From: an uncultured Blautia sp.
GTDB lineage: Bacteria > Bacillota > Clostridia > Lachnospirales > Lachnospiraceae
Length of the DNA stretch: 64,000 nt
Assembly: GCF_934372025.1 (NCBI RefSeq)
Contig: NZ_CAKROJ010000002.1
Span: 62,001 to 126,000, forward strand
Direction of reading: 5' to 3'
The stretch's first letter is position 1. Each line of letters starts with the position of its first letter. Under the pieces are notes generated by a model. It was not told the origin of the DNA, ran no database searches, and was given only the letters and a program-made list of their open reading frames with translations. Below are positions 25,578-33,895 of this stretch, piece after piece. A program made the position numbers and the translations under genes.

Positions 25578-25661
25578 ATTTTTGGTAGTATATAAGAGGA
25601 AAAGATACAAGTAAATACTGCATTTGTATGCGGAAAAACTATACAGTAAAAGGAGAATACT

Positions 25662-27203
25662 ATGAGTAAAAAACCAACCGTTTTAATGATCCTGGATGGC
25701 TATGGACTGAATGACAGACATGAGGGAAATGCTATTTATGAAGCAAAGACTCCGGTTATGGATAAATTGATGGCAGAATATCCATTTGTAAAAGGAAATG
25801 CCAGCGGACTGGCTGTAGGTCTTCCTGATGGACAGATGGGTAACTCTGAAGTTGGACATATGAATATGGGCGCAGGCCGTATCGTATATCAGGAACTCAC
25901 AAGAATCACCAAAGAAATCAATGATGGAGATTTCTTTAAGAACGAAGCGCTTCTCTCTGCGATGAAGAATGCAAAAGAAAATGATTCTGCAATCCACTTC
26001 ATGGGACTTCTTTCTGACGGTGGTGTACACAGTCATATCACACATCTGTATGCACTGCTTGAAATGGCAAAAAAAGAAGGACTGAGCAAAGTTTATGTAC
26101 ATTGCTTCCTTGACGGACGTGATACACCTCCGGCATCCGGAAAAGAATTCATCGAACAGCTGGAAGCCAAGATGAAAGAAATCGGTGTTGGACAGATTGG
26201 TGTTGTTTCCGGACGTTACTATGCAATGGACAGAGATAACCGTTGGGATCGTGTAGAACTTGCATACAAAGCTCTGACAGAAGGGGAAGGCGTTAAAGGT
26301 ACAGACGCAGCAGCTGCAGTTCAGGCTTCTTATGACAATGAAAAGACAGATGAATTTGTACTTCCGACAGTTATCGAGAAAGACGGACAGCCGGTTGCAA
26401 AAATCCAGGATAAAGATTCCGTGGTATTTTTCAACTTCCGTCCTGACCGTGCACGTGAAATCACCAGAGCATTCTGTGATGACGAATTCAAAGGATTTGA
26501 AAGAGCTAAGAAGCTGGATCTTACTTATGTATGTTTCACAGACTATGATGAAACAATCCAGAACAAACTGGTTGCATTCCATAAAGTACTTCTTAAGAAC
26601 ACATTTGGTGAATATCTTGCAGCTCATGATATGACTCAGGTTCGTATCGCCGAGACTGAAAAATATGCACATGTTACATTCTTCTTCAACGGTGGTGTAG
26701 AAGAACCAAACAAGGGAGAAGACAGAATTCTTGTAAAATCTCCTAAGGTTGCTACTTATGATCTTCAGCCGGAAATGAGCGCACCGGAAGTTTGTGATAA
26801 ACTGGTAGATGCAATCAAATCCGACAAATATGATGTGATCATTATCAACTTTGCAAATCCGGATATGGTTGGTCATACCGGTGTACAGGCAGCCGCTGTT
26901 AAGGCAATCGAAACCGTTGACGGATGTGTTGGAAGAGCAGTAGAAGCACTTAAGGAAGTTGACGGACAGATGTTTATCTGTGCTGACCACGGTAACGCAG
27001 AGCAGCTGATCGATTATGAGACAGGAGAACCATGGACTGCTCATACAACAAATCCGGTTCCGTTTATCCTTGTAAATGCAGATCCGAAATATACTCTGAA
27101 AGAGAACGGATGTCTGGCTGATATTATCCCGACTCTGATTCAGCTGATGGGAATGGAACAGCCGGCAGATATGACAGGTGAAAGCCTTCTCATTGAAAAA
27201 TAA
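25662..27203 (+). CDS. gpmI: Phosphoglycerate mutase, cofactor-independent
   Basis: The 513-residue Mn-dependent enzyme interconverts 3- and 2-phosphoglycerate. It belongs to the alkaline-phosphatase superfamily: Asp12 (MILDGYG) and catalytic Ser62 (GQMGNSEVGHMNMGAG) in the phosphatase domain, HCFLDGRDTPP and SGRYYAMDRDNRWDR in the transferase domain, and FANPDMVGHTG plus ADHGNAE as metal ligands at the C-terminus. AAAGGAGAATACT precedes the start. It completes the lower glycolytic set in this region with gap, pgk and tpiA but has its own terminator. Confidence 0.98.
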   Translation: MSKKPTVLMILDGYGLNDRHEGNAIYEAKTPVMDKLMAEYPFVKGNASGLAVGLPDGQMGNSEVGHMNMGAGRIVYQELTRITKEINDGDFFKNEALLSAMKNAKENDSAIHFMGLLSDGGVHSHITHLYALLEMAKKEGLSKVYVHCFLDGRDTPPASGKEFIEQLEAKMKEIGVGQIGVVSGRYYAMDRDNRWDRVELAYKALTEGEGVKGTDAAAAVQASYDNEKTDEFVLPTVIEKDGQPVAKIQDKDSVVFFNFRPDRAREITRAFCDDEFKGFERAKKLDLTYVCFTDYDETIQNKLVAFHKVLLKNTFGEYLAAHDMTQVRIAETEKYAHVTFFFNGGVEEPNKGEDRILVKSPKVATYDLQPEMSAPEVCDKLVDAIKSDKYDVIIINFANPDMVGHTGVQAAAVKAIETVDGCVGRAVEALKEVDGQMFICADHGNAEQLIDYETGEPWTAHTTNPVPFILVNADPKYTLKENGCLADIIPTLIQLMGMEQPADMTGESLLIEK

Positions 27204-27241
27204 TCTGATAAATTCTTAAATAATATAACTGACTAAAGTCG

Positions 27242-27268
27242 AATCCCCGGAGTAATTTCCGGGGATTT
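27242..27268 (+). terminator. Terminator after gpmI
   Basis: AATCCCCGGA pairs perfectly with TCCGGGGATT; the following T-run is short. Confidence 0.75.
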
Positions 27269-27359
27269 CTATATTAAGAACAGGTAAATATTCTTAAATA
27301 ATAAGAGCAGAAAAAGAATATAAAAAAGCTATAAATTAAGGTGCAAAAATACAGAAGTA

Positions 27360-27368
27360 TGTTATAAT
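27360..27368 (+). promoter_or_regulatory. Extended -10 promoter of the L,D-transpeptidase gene
   Basis: TGTTATAAT (TG-N-TATAAT) lies 55 bases before the ATG, with no convincing -35. Confidence 0.55.
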
Positions 27369-27423
27369 GGAAACGTTACAGGAAAAAATAGATAAAAATG
27401 GTTGTATTCAGGGAGTATATTAG

Positions 27424-29310
27424 ATGAGCAACAGAGAAATAGAGAATGGATTGCCGGAAGATGTTTCCGGGGAATCAGATGTGAATACAGGTATCGAAGA
27501 AGAAATTAATGCAGCCATGGATAAGATCATAGTTGATTTAGAAGATGAAGAACTGGATGATCTGGGAGAGTATGATGATTCGGTAGATGATTCTGTAGAA
27601 GAACCGGATGAAGGGACAGAGGAGGACGAAGATACGGACTCTGAAGAGGAACCGGACGAAGATATTGAAGAATCAGATGAAGATGACTATGAGGAATCTG
27701 AGGAATATGATGAAGAACCACAGCCGGTAAGGCAGCGTCGTAAATCCGCGAGACCAGAACCCGTAGTATACGTTCCGGTAGATGACATGGAGATGCCGGA
27801 TCAGAAAAAATCCGGAAAGAAAAAATCCCCGGAGGTTAAGAAACAAAAGGAAAAATCAGCAAAACCAGAGTACCGGAATGCAGAAACACCAAAGAAACAT
27901 AAAGGTGCAAAGATTTTTGGGCTGATCATGCTTATGCTTGTTGTACTCGGGGGATGTGCTTATGGTGCTGCAAGTTATTATTTTGCAGACCGGTTTTTTG
28001 AAGGTACCTGGATCAATGGTGTGAACTGTTCGCAGATGACTGCATCTCAGGTTGAGGATCTGTTTAAACAGAAATTCCAGAATTATTCAATTGAGGTGTC
28101 TGCCAGAGATCAGTCACCACAGACAATTGCGGGCGCAGATATCAGTTACCAGTATCTTTCCACAGGGGAAGTTCTGAAGCTACTGAAACAACAGAAACCA
28201 TATGAATGGATAAAAGGTCTGTATGAGCAGAAAAGTTATACAGTATCTGAAAATACCGGCTATAACAGAACTCAGTTACAGGAAAAACTGAAATCACTGA
28301 GCTGTGCACAGGCAGAGAATCAGACAGAACCAGAGAATGCATATGTGGCATATCAGAATGGTCAGTTTGTGATCGTTCCGGAAACTGTCGGAAGTAAGCT
28401 GGATATCAAGGCAGCATACAAAGTTCTGGATGCAGCAGTAGAAGCAGGACAGGCATCTGTAAACTTTGGTGACACACCGGAAGCATATGTGGATGCAGAA
28501 GTGACCAGTGATGATCCGGCATTGCAGTCCGCACTGGAAGCATGCAATAATTATACCAAAGCAAGCATTACGTATACCTTTGGTGATCAGACTACGACTC
28601 TGAATGGAGATACGATTAAAGACTGGCTGCAGTTTGATGAGAAAGGGCAACTGGTCTGGGATGATAATTCCTTCCAGCAGCATGTGGCAGATTATGTAGC
28701 ACAGCTCGCAGCAACATATGACACAGTTGGTACAGAAAGAGAATTTCAGACAACAAGCGGCAGAACTGTTTACGTATCAAGTTCCGTATATGGATGGAAG
28801 ATAGACCAGGCAGCAGAGGCTGCACAGCTGAGCCAGGAAATTCAGTCCGGTACACAGACTACCCGAGAGCCTGTTTATTCACAGACTGCGAATGCATATG
28901 GTATAAATGACCTGGGTAATACCTATATAGAAGTGGACTTAAGTGAACAGCATATGTATTATTATCAGAATGGATCGGATATTTTTGAATCTGATTTTGT
29001 ATCTGGTAATATGAGTTATGCAGATCGTCAGACGCATGCGGGTATCTTTACCTTGTATTACAAGAAGAGTCCGGATGTTCTGCGTGGAAGTATGAAAGCT
29101 GATGGAAGCTATGAATATGAATCAAAGGTACAGTACTGGATGCCGTTTGATGGAGGAATTGGTTTCCATGATGCATCATGGAGAGATGAGTTCGGCGGTG
29201 ACATTTATCTTACAGACGGATCTCATGGATGTATCAATATGCCTTCGGAGAATGCAGGAATTCTGTATGACCTGATACAGTATGGCGTTCCGATCGTATG
29301 CTTTTATTAA
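27424..29310 (+). CDS. Membrane-anchored L,D-transpeptidase (YkuD domain) with acidic cytoplasmic tail
   Basis: The 628-residue protein crosslinks peptidoglycan stem peptides (3-3 links) or attaches proteins to them. The order is: a long acidic tail (residues 37-100, mostly Glu and Asp), a Lys/Pro-rich stretch (100-162), one membrane helix (163-187), two peptidoglycan-binding (PG_binding_4-type) segments at about 190-470, and the C-terminal YkuD domain with the catalytic motif SHGCINM, Cys603. The N-terminal 160 residues should be cytoplasmic. The tail is far longer than in model L,D-transpeptidases. A weak ribosome-binding site (GGGAG) precedes the ATG. A small membrane protein gene follows 24 bases later. 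Confidence 0.9.
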   Translation: MSNREIENGLPEDVSGESDVNTGIEEEINAAMDKIIVDLEDEELDDLGEYDDSVDDSVEEPDEGTEEDEDTDSEEEPDEDIEESDEDDYEESEEYDEEPQPVRQRRKSARPEPVVYVPVDDMEMPDQKKSGKKKSPEVKKQKEKSAKPEYRNAETPKKHKGAKIFGLIMLMLVVLGGCAYGAASYYFADRFFEGTWINGVNCSQMTASQVEDLFKQKFQNYSIEVSARDQSPQTIAGADISYQYLSTGEVLKLLKQQKPYEWIKGLYEQKSYTVSENTGYNRTQLQEKLKSLSCAQAENQTEPENAYVAYQNGQFVIVPETVGSKLDIKAAYKVLDAAVEAGQASVNFGDTPEAYVDAEVTSDDPALQSALEACNNYTKASITYTFGDQTTTLNGDTIKDWLQFDEKGQLVWDDNSFQQHVADYVAQLAATYDTVGTEREFQTTSGRTVYVSSSVYGWKIDQAAEAAQLSQEIQSGTQTTREPVYSQTANAYGINDLGNTYIEVDLSEQHMYYYQNGSDIFESDFVSGNMSYADRQTHAGIFTLYYKKSPDVLRGSMKADGSYEYESKVQYWMPFDGGIGFHDASWRDEFGGDIYLTDGSHGCINMPSENAGILYDLIQYGVPIVCFY

Positions 29311-29334
29311 ATAAACTAAATACAGGAGAAAAGA

Positions 29335-29631
29335 ATGGACAGATCGTTTGATTTTGTTCTTGCAGGAGCAGCACTGATCGTTGGAATTATGCTTCTGACA
29401 GGACATGGAGATATTTTTCTGAAAGGCGGTAATACGAAGCTTCGTAAAGAAAAATACGATGAAAAGAAAATGACATGGGGATCCGGAGTAGCATTGATTC
29501 TGATTGGAATTGTTACTTTTATTGATTCTTACACAACAAGCCTTGCATCAAAAATTGGATATATTATTGTGATCCTTGCAATTCTTGCCGGGCTGGTGCT
29601 TTATCTGAAATTTAAATGTACTAAGAAATAG
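29335..29631 (+). CDS. Small membrane protein, possibly DUF3784-like
   Basis: The 98-residue protein has three hydrophobic helices (about 6-22, 46-64 and 71-91) and a charged loop GGNTKLRKEKYDEKKM between the first two. The loop resembles the DUF3784 signature (N-T-x6-YD-x-K-K), but the family call is tentative and no function is known. TACAGGAGAAAAGA precedes the ATG. It is 24 bases from the L,D-transpeptidase gene and shares its downstream terminator, which suggests co-expression and perhaps a cell-envelope role. Confidence 0.65.
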   Translation: MDRSFDFVLAGAALIVGIMLLTGHGDIFLKGGNTKLRKEKYDEKKMTWGSGVALILIGIVTFIDSYTTSLASKIGYIIVILAILAGLVLYLKFKCTKK

Positions 29632-29678
29632 GGTAGCTGAGAGGATTCTGAACAGTTACGAAATAAGCAGAAATAAAA

Positions 29679-29720
29679 TGAGCATGGAAGAAATGAAATT
29701 AAAATCTTCCATGCTTTTTT
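29679..29720 (+). terminator. Terminator after the small membrane protein gene
   Basis: AGCATGGAAGA pairs perfectly with TCTTCCATGCT and is followed by six T. Confidence 0.92.
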
Positions 29721-29807
29721 CTGACAATTTTTCCAAAAACGTATTCTTCAGGAATAAAAGGAGCTTCCCGTAACATAATATTTTATCTGGTAAAATAAAA
29801 AAATCAA

Positions 29808-29836
29808 CTGGCATTTGAGCAAAAGTGTGTTATACT
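29808..29836 (+). promoter_or_regulatory. Promoter of mutY
   Basis: CTGGCA (29808-29813), 17 bases, TATACT (29831-29836), with an extended TG-N before the -10. Confidence 0.6.
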
Positions 29837-29868
29837 AAAACATACTGAGAAAAATAAGAGAAAAGAAT

Positions 29869-30951
29869 ATGAAAATGGAGAAAATGGCAGGCAATCTGAA
29901 TAACATTGTACAGCCTCTTCTGGAATGGTACAGGGACAACAGACGACAGCTTCCGTGGCGAGATCAGAACAATGCCTATTATACGTGGGTGTCGGAGATT
30001 ATGCTTCAGCAGACCAGAGTAGAAGCTGTGAAACCTTATTTTAAGCGTTTTATCGGAGAACTGCCGGACATACAGGCACTGGCAGCATGTCCGGAGGAAA
30101 AGCTGATGAAATTGTGGGAAGGGCTGGGATATTATAATCGTGTCCGTAATATGCAGCTGGCAGCACAGACAGTAGTCAGCACCTATGGAGGGAAGCTTCC
30201 GGCATCCTATAAGCAGCTTCTTGAACTGAAAGGGATCGGAAATTATACAGCAGGGGCGATTGCATCAATTGCATATCAGATTCCTGTTCCGGCAGTGGAT
30301 GGGAATGTTCTCCGTGTGCTGTCGAGAATTACCGAAGACAGGCAGGATATCATGAAGCAGTCTGTACGTCGGCAGGCAGAAGAGAAACTGCAGGAGGTAA
30401 TACCGCAGGAATGTCCGGGAGACTTCAATCAGGCAATGATGGAACTTGGAGCCGTTGTATGTGTGCCAAATGGTCCGGCACGTTGTGAAGATTGTCCGAT
30501 AGCAAAATTTTGTCTGGCATATCAGCATGGCATAGTAGAGGAACTGCCGGTCAAAGCACCGAAGAAGCAGAGAAGTCTGGAAAATCGTACTGTTCTTGTA
30601 ATACAGGATGGAGAAAAAACAGTCATACAAAAACGACCGAAGAAAGGGCTTCTCGCCGGTTTATATGAACTTCCGAATCTAGAGGGACATCTTTCACGTG
30701 ATGAAGTACTGGCAGAAGTGGAACGTATGCAGCTGGAACCACTCTATATTGAGAAACTCCCGGATGCAAAACATGTTTTTTCGCATATTGAGTGGAGAAT
30801 GACCGGTTATCTGATTCGTGTGGCATCATTGGATACAGACAGAGAAATGCCATTTATTTTTGCAGAGAAGAAACAGTCTGAAAGGCAGTATGCGATCCCA
30901 TCTGCATTCAGAGCTTATGTAAAGTACATGAAGGAGGAAACAGAAAAATGA
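29869..30951 (+). CDS. mutY: A/G-specific adenine glycosylase MutY
   Basis: The 360-residue base-excision enzyme removes adenine opposite 8-oxoguanine. The N-terminal domain has WRDQNNAYYTWVSEIMLQQT, the helix-hairpin-helix LLELKGIGNYTAGAI with the catalytic Asp in VPAVDGNVLRV, and a [4Fe-4S] cluster loop CVPNGPARCEDCPIAKFC. The C-terminal NUDIX-like domain that recognises 8-oxoguanine is present (from about residue 240, with KRPKKGLLAGLYELPN). Several close ATGs (29869, 29875, 29884) are possible starts and the ribosome-binding site is weak. The stop overlaps the next start by four bases (ATGA), so the two genes are translationally coupled. Confidence 0.95.
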   Translation: MKMEKMAGNLNNIVQPLLEWYRDNRRQLPWRDQNNAYYTWVSEIMLQQTRVEAVKPYFKRFIGELPDIQALAACPEEKLMKLWEGLGYYNRVRNMQLAAQTVVSTYGGKLPASYKQLLELKGIGNYTAGAIASIAYQIPVPAVDGNVLRVLSRITEDRQDIMKQSVRRQAEEKLQEVIPQECPGDFNQAMMELGAVVCVPNGPARCEDCPIAKFCLAYQHGIVEELPVKAPKKQRSLENRTVLVIQDGEKTVIQKRPKKGLLAGLYELPNLEGHLSRDEVLAEVERMQLEPLYIEKLPDAKHVFSHIEWRMTGYLIRVASLDTDREMPFIFAEKKQSERQYAIPSAFRAYVKYMKEETEK

Positions 30952-31961
30952 AATTGTTGAGTATAGCAATTCCATGTTACAACTCAGAAGCATATATGGA
31001 CAAATGTATTGAATCACTGTTAAAGGGTGGGGAAGAGGTTGAAATCCTTGTGGTTAATGATGGATCTTCTGACCGCACAGCAGAGATTGCAGATGCATAT
31101 GCAGAGAAATATCCGACGATCATCAAAGCTATCCATCAGGAAAATGGTGGACATGGAGAAGCTGTCAATGCCGGAATCCGTAATGCGACAGGTCTTTACT
31201 TTAAGGTTGTAGACAGTGACGACTGGGTAAACGAAGAAGCGTATATGCAGATCCTTCGTACGCTGACAGAGCTGACACGCGGACCGAGGACACTGGATAT
31301 GCTGATCAGTAACTTTGTCTATGAGAAGCAGGGAGCGACCCGCAAGAAAGTCATGCAGTACAGACATTGCCTTCCGGTTAACGAAATTTTTGGCTGGGAC
31401 AGTGTGCATATGCCGAAGGGCAAATACCTTTTGATGCATTCTATTATTTATCGTACCAAACTTCTCCATGAATGTGGATTAGAGCTGCCAAAGCATACAT
31501 TCTATGTGGATAATCTGTTTGCATTTGAACCACTTCCGTCAGTTAAGAATATGTATTATCTGGATGTGAATTTCTATCGTTACTTTATCGGAAGAGATGA
31601 CCAGTCTGTTAATGAGAAAGTAATGATCAAAAGAATTGACCAGCAGATCCGCGTAAATAAACTGATGGCAGATGCTTTTCACAGATGTCAGTTTGATAAC
31701 AAGCATCTGAAGAAATATATGCTCAGTTATCTGGATATTATCACAACAGTTTCATCTATCATGCTGGTTCGTGCCGGTACACAGGAAGCACTTGATAAGA
31801 AGAAAGAAATGTTGGAATATATCCGCGAACAGGATCTCTGGCTGTATCATAAGCTTCGATACAGTATTCTGGGACGTGCTGCGAATCTTCCGGGAAGAGG
31901 CGGTCGTAAGATGTTTGTAGCAGCATATAAAGTGTGTCAGAAATTCTACGGTTTCAACTGA
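30948..31961 (+). CDS. Family 2 glycosyltransferase
   Basis: The 337-residue protein has a GT-A fold: IAIPCYNSEAYMDKCIESL, the nucleotide-binding VVNDGSSDRT, and the metal-binding VVDSDDWVN. It probably transfers a sugar from a nucleotide donor to a lipid, polysaccharide or protein; the acceptor is unknown. No membrane segment is obvious, so it is cytoplasmic or peripheral. Its ATG lies inside the mutY stop and its ribosome-binding site (AAGGAGGAAA) lies within mutY. The link to mutY looks like chance operon packing rather than shared function. Confidence 0.88.
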   Translation: MKLLSIAIPCYNSEAYMDKCIESLLKGGEEVEILVVNDGSSDRTAEIADAYAEKYPTIIKAIHQENGGHGEAVNAGIRNATGLYFKVVDSDDWVNEEAYMQILRTLTELTRGPRTLDMLISNFVYEKQGATRKKVMQYRHCLPVNEIFGWDSVHMPKGKYLLMHSIIYRTKLLHECGLELPKHTFYVDNLFAFEPLPSVKNMYYLDVNFYRYFIGRDDQSVNEKVMIKRIDQQIRVNKLMADAFHRCQFDNKHLKKYMLSYLDIITTVSSIMLVRAGTQEALDKKKEMLEYIREQDLWLYHKLRYSILGRAANLPGRGGRKMFVAAYKVCQKFYGFN

Positions 31962-31988
31962 CAAAATCATAAGAACAGGATATACAAA

Positions 31989-32030
31989 AAGACTTCTGAT
32001 GAAAAGCGTATTTCGTCAGAAGTCTTATCT
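31989..32030. terminator. Bidirectional terminator between the GT2 and lipid kinase genes
   Basis: AAGACTTCTGATGAAA pairs over 16 bases (one wobble) with TTTCGTCAGAAGTCTT; T-rich on both strands. Confidence 0.9.
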
Positions 32031-32031
32031 T

Positions 32032-32955
32032 TTATGAAATTATATTAATCTGCTGAGATTCCATTGATGCGGAAAAGTCATTCATAAGACCGGCAGATTC
32101 TCCGTCTTTATGTACCGGAAGAGTAACATCACTGTGAATCGTAACCTCTTTACAGCGGAAAATGTGGATTCCATGGAAATGAGTGTGTTTTCCGAAGAAT
32201 GCAGTAGGGAGGCAGAGCAGAACTTTGGGCTTGCTCAGGCCGTCGACAACAATTATATCCAGATAGCCATCAGAAGGGCTTGCGGCCGGACAGAATTTAA
32301 ACCCACCGCCTTCGTATTTCTGATTCATGACAGCTGTGAAATAAACCTTCGAAAATTCCGCTTTTTTATCACTGTCCATGATCAGTGTCATAGGAGATGG
32401 CTTCAGAAAAAGCAGCTGTTTTAAAGCAACAAAAAGATAGACCAGTTTACCCAGACCGATCTTATTTAAAATTTTTTTCATGGGTGTTACACTGACCTCA
32501 TGGCAAACACCTGCATCAAAGCCTATTCCGCAGCTGATTGCAAAACGACTGCTGTTAGAACCGCAGGAAATATGGGGAACATCCATAGGGTGAGGGCGTC
32601 TGTCTGAAAGAATCAGTTCAAGAGCTTCTTTTGGATCCTGTGGAAGCTTCATGCTCCGACAGAAATCATTGCCGGATCCGGTTGGAATATAGCCAAAGAT
32701 AACGCGGGAAAGATCACTGATACCGGTCAGTACTTCCTGAATTGTACCGTCACCGCCGACTGCAACCAGTTTAAGAGAATCACCGGGCGGGATGTCAGAT
32801 GTGATCGATGCGGAAAGTAACGCTGCGTGTCCTTTATATTCTGTAAAAAAAGTTTTATATTCGATATGCCGTTCCTGCAAAACAGGTTCAAGATCTTTCC
32901 AGATCAATCCGCCTTTGCCCGAGCGGGAGTTGGGATTTATAATAAAATAATACAT
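32032..32955 (-). CDS. Diacylglycerol kinase-family lipid kinase
   Basis: The 307-residue DAGK-catalytic protein (DgkB/YegS type) phosphorylates a lipid such as diacylglycerol, recycling it into phospholipid synthesis. It starts with YYFIINPNSRSGKG and has the nucleotide-site motif VAVGGDGTIQEVLTG and PTGSGNDFCR. The C-terminal beta-sandwich follows (FCPAASPSDGYLDI). No membrane helix is present; family members associate peripherally with the membrane. The ATG at 32955 is directly preceded by GGAGGAAATC, so that start was preferred to one 30 bases upstream. Confidence 0.9.
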   Translation of the reverse strand: MYYFIINPNSRSGKGGLIWKDLEPVLQERHIEYKTFFTEYKGHAALLSASITSDIPPGDSLKLVAVGGDGTIQEVLTGISDLSRVIFGYIPTGSGNDFCRSMKLPQDPKEALELILSDRRPHPMDVPHISCGSNSSRFAISCGIGFDAGVCHEVSVTPMKKILNKIGLGKLVYLFVALKQLLFLKPSPMTLIMDSDKKAEFSKVYFTAVMNQKYEGGGFKFCPAASPSDGYLDIIVVDGLSKPKVLLCLPTAFFGKHTHFHGIHIFRCKEVTIHSDVTLPVHKDGESAGLMNDFSASMESQQINIIS

Positions 32956-33146
32956 GATTTCCTCCATTGTGTTCGCATTTATCATAGCATGTCTGACAGA
33001 AATTTACAAACATTTAACACTGCACAGACGGGAAATTTAACGTTTGTTTTTTATACTTTGCAGAAAGATAAAAAAGAATCTGTTTATATATTTTAAAGTA
33101 ATAATAGTAGAGAAAAAATGTAAGATAAACAGGCAGGAGGAAATAA

Positions 33147-33812
33147 ATGATCTATCTTGTAGAAGATGACGAAAGCATAAGAGAACTTGTGGTATATACT
33201 TTAAAGAGTCAGGGAATGGAAGCAAAGGGATTTGAACGGCCGTCTCTATTCTGGAAAGAACTGGAGAAAGAAATACCGGCACTGATTTTGCTGGATATCA
33301 TGCTTCCGGAGGAAGATGGAATTTCGATTCTGAAAAAGCTGCGTACCAGACCTGACACACGTAAGCTTCCGGTTATTATGTTGACTGCAAAGGGAACAGA
33401 ATATGATGTGGTCATGGGCCTGGACAGTGGTGCTGATGATTATATTCCAAAACCATTCCGTATGATGGAACTGATTTCCCGAATTAAAGCCAGACTTCGA
33501 CGTACAGAAGATAAGGGAGCAGAGGAATATCATCTGGAAAATCTGTATCTCTGTCCGTCAAAACACGTTGTGACTGTAGATCAGGAAGCAGTAAATCTTA
33601 CCTTAAAAGAATATGAAATGCTTGCACTTCTTCTGAAAAACAGTGGAATGGTGTTGTCCAGAACACAGCTTCTTAACCAGATTTGGGGATATGAATTCGA
33701 TGGTGAAAGCAGGACAGTCGATGTACATGTACGGACACTAAGACAGAAACTTGGAACAGCCGGAGATCTGATAGAAACTGTGCGTGGTGTGGGATACAAA
33801 ATTGGAAGGTAG
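33147..33812 (+). CDS. OmpR/PhoB-family response regulator (orphan)
   Basis: The 221-residue regulator has a receiver domain (acidic pair EDD at residues 6-8, phospho-acceptor Asp50 in LLDIMLPEEDG, Thr in LTAKG, Lys in PKPF) and a C-terminal winged helix with the OmpR-type SRTVDVHVRTLRQKLG. No histidine kinase gene is adjacent: a lipid kinase lies upstream on the other strand and topB follows. It is therefore an orphan in this window. CAGGAGGAAATAA precedes the ATG, and its terminator begins inside the last codons. Confidence 0.92.
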   Translation: MIYLVEDDESIRELVVYTLKSQGMEAKGFERPSLFWKELEKEIPALILLDIMLPEEDGISILKKLRTRPDTRKLPVIMLTAKGTEYDVVMGLDSGADDYIPKPFRMMELISRIKARLRRTEDKGAEEYHLENLYLCPSKHVVTVDQEAVNLTLKEYEMLALLLKNSGMVLSRTQLLNQIWGYEFDGESRTVDVHVRTLRQKLGTAGDLIETVRGVGYKIGR

Positions 33813-33829
33813 CTTACCTTCCTTTTTTT
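33804..33829 (+). terminator. Terminator overlapping the response regulator stop codon
   Basis: GGAAGGTA (includes the last two sense codons and the first two bases of TAG) pairs perfectly with TACCTTCC and is followed by seven T. Confidence 0.9.
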
Positions 33830-33895
33830 ATTGTGATATGATATACTCACATCAAAACGAATTAGTAGTATAGAACCTGAGAAAGAGGCACAAAT

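Noticed and set aside
25683..27044. Long open frame (453 codons) on the minus strand
   Set aside because: It is antisense to gpmI, which has all its catalytic motifs; composition is that of a shadow frame.
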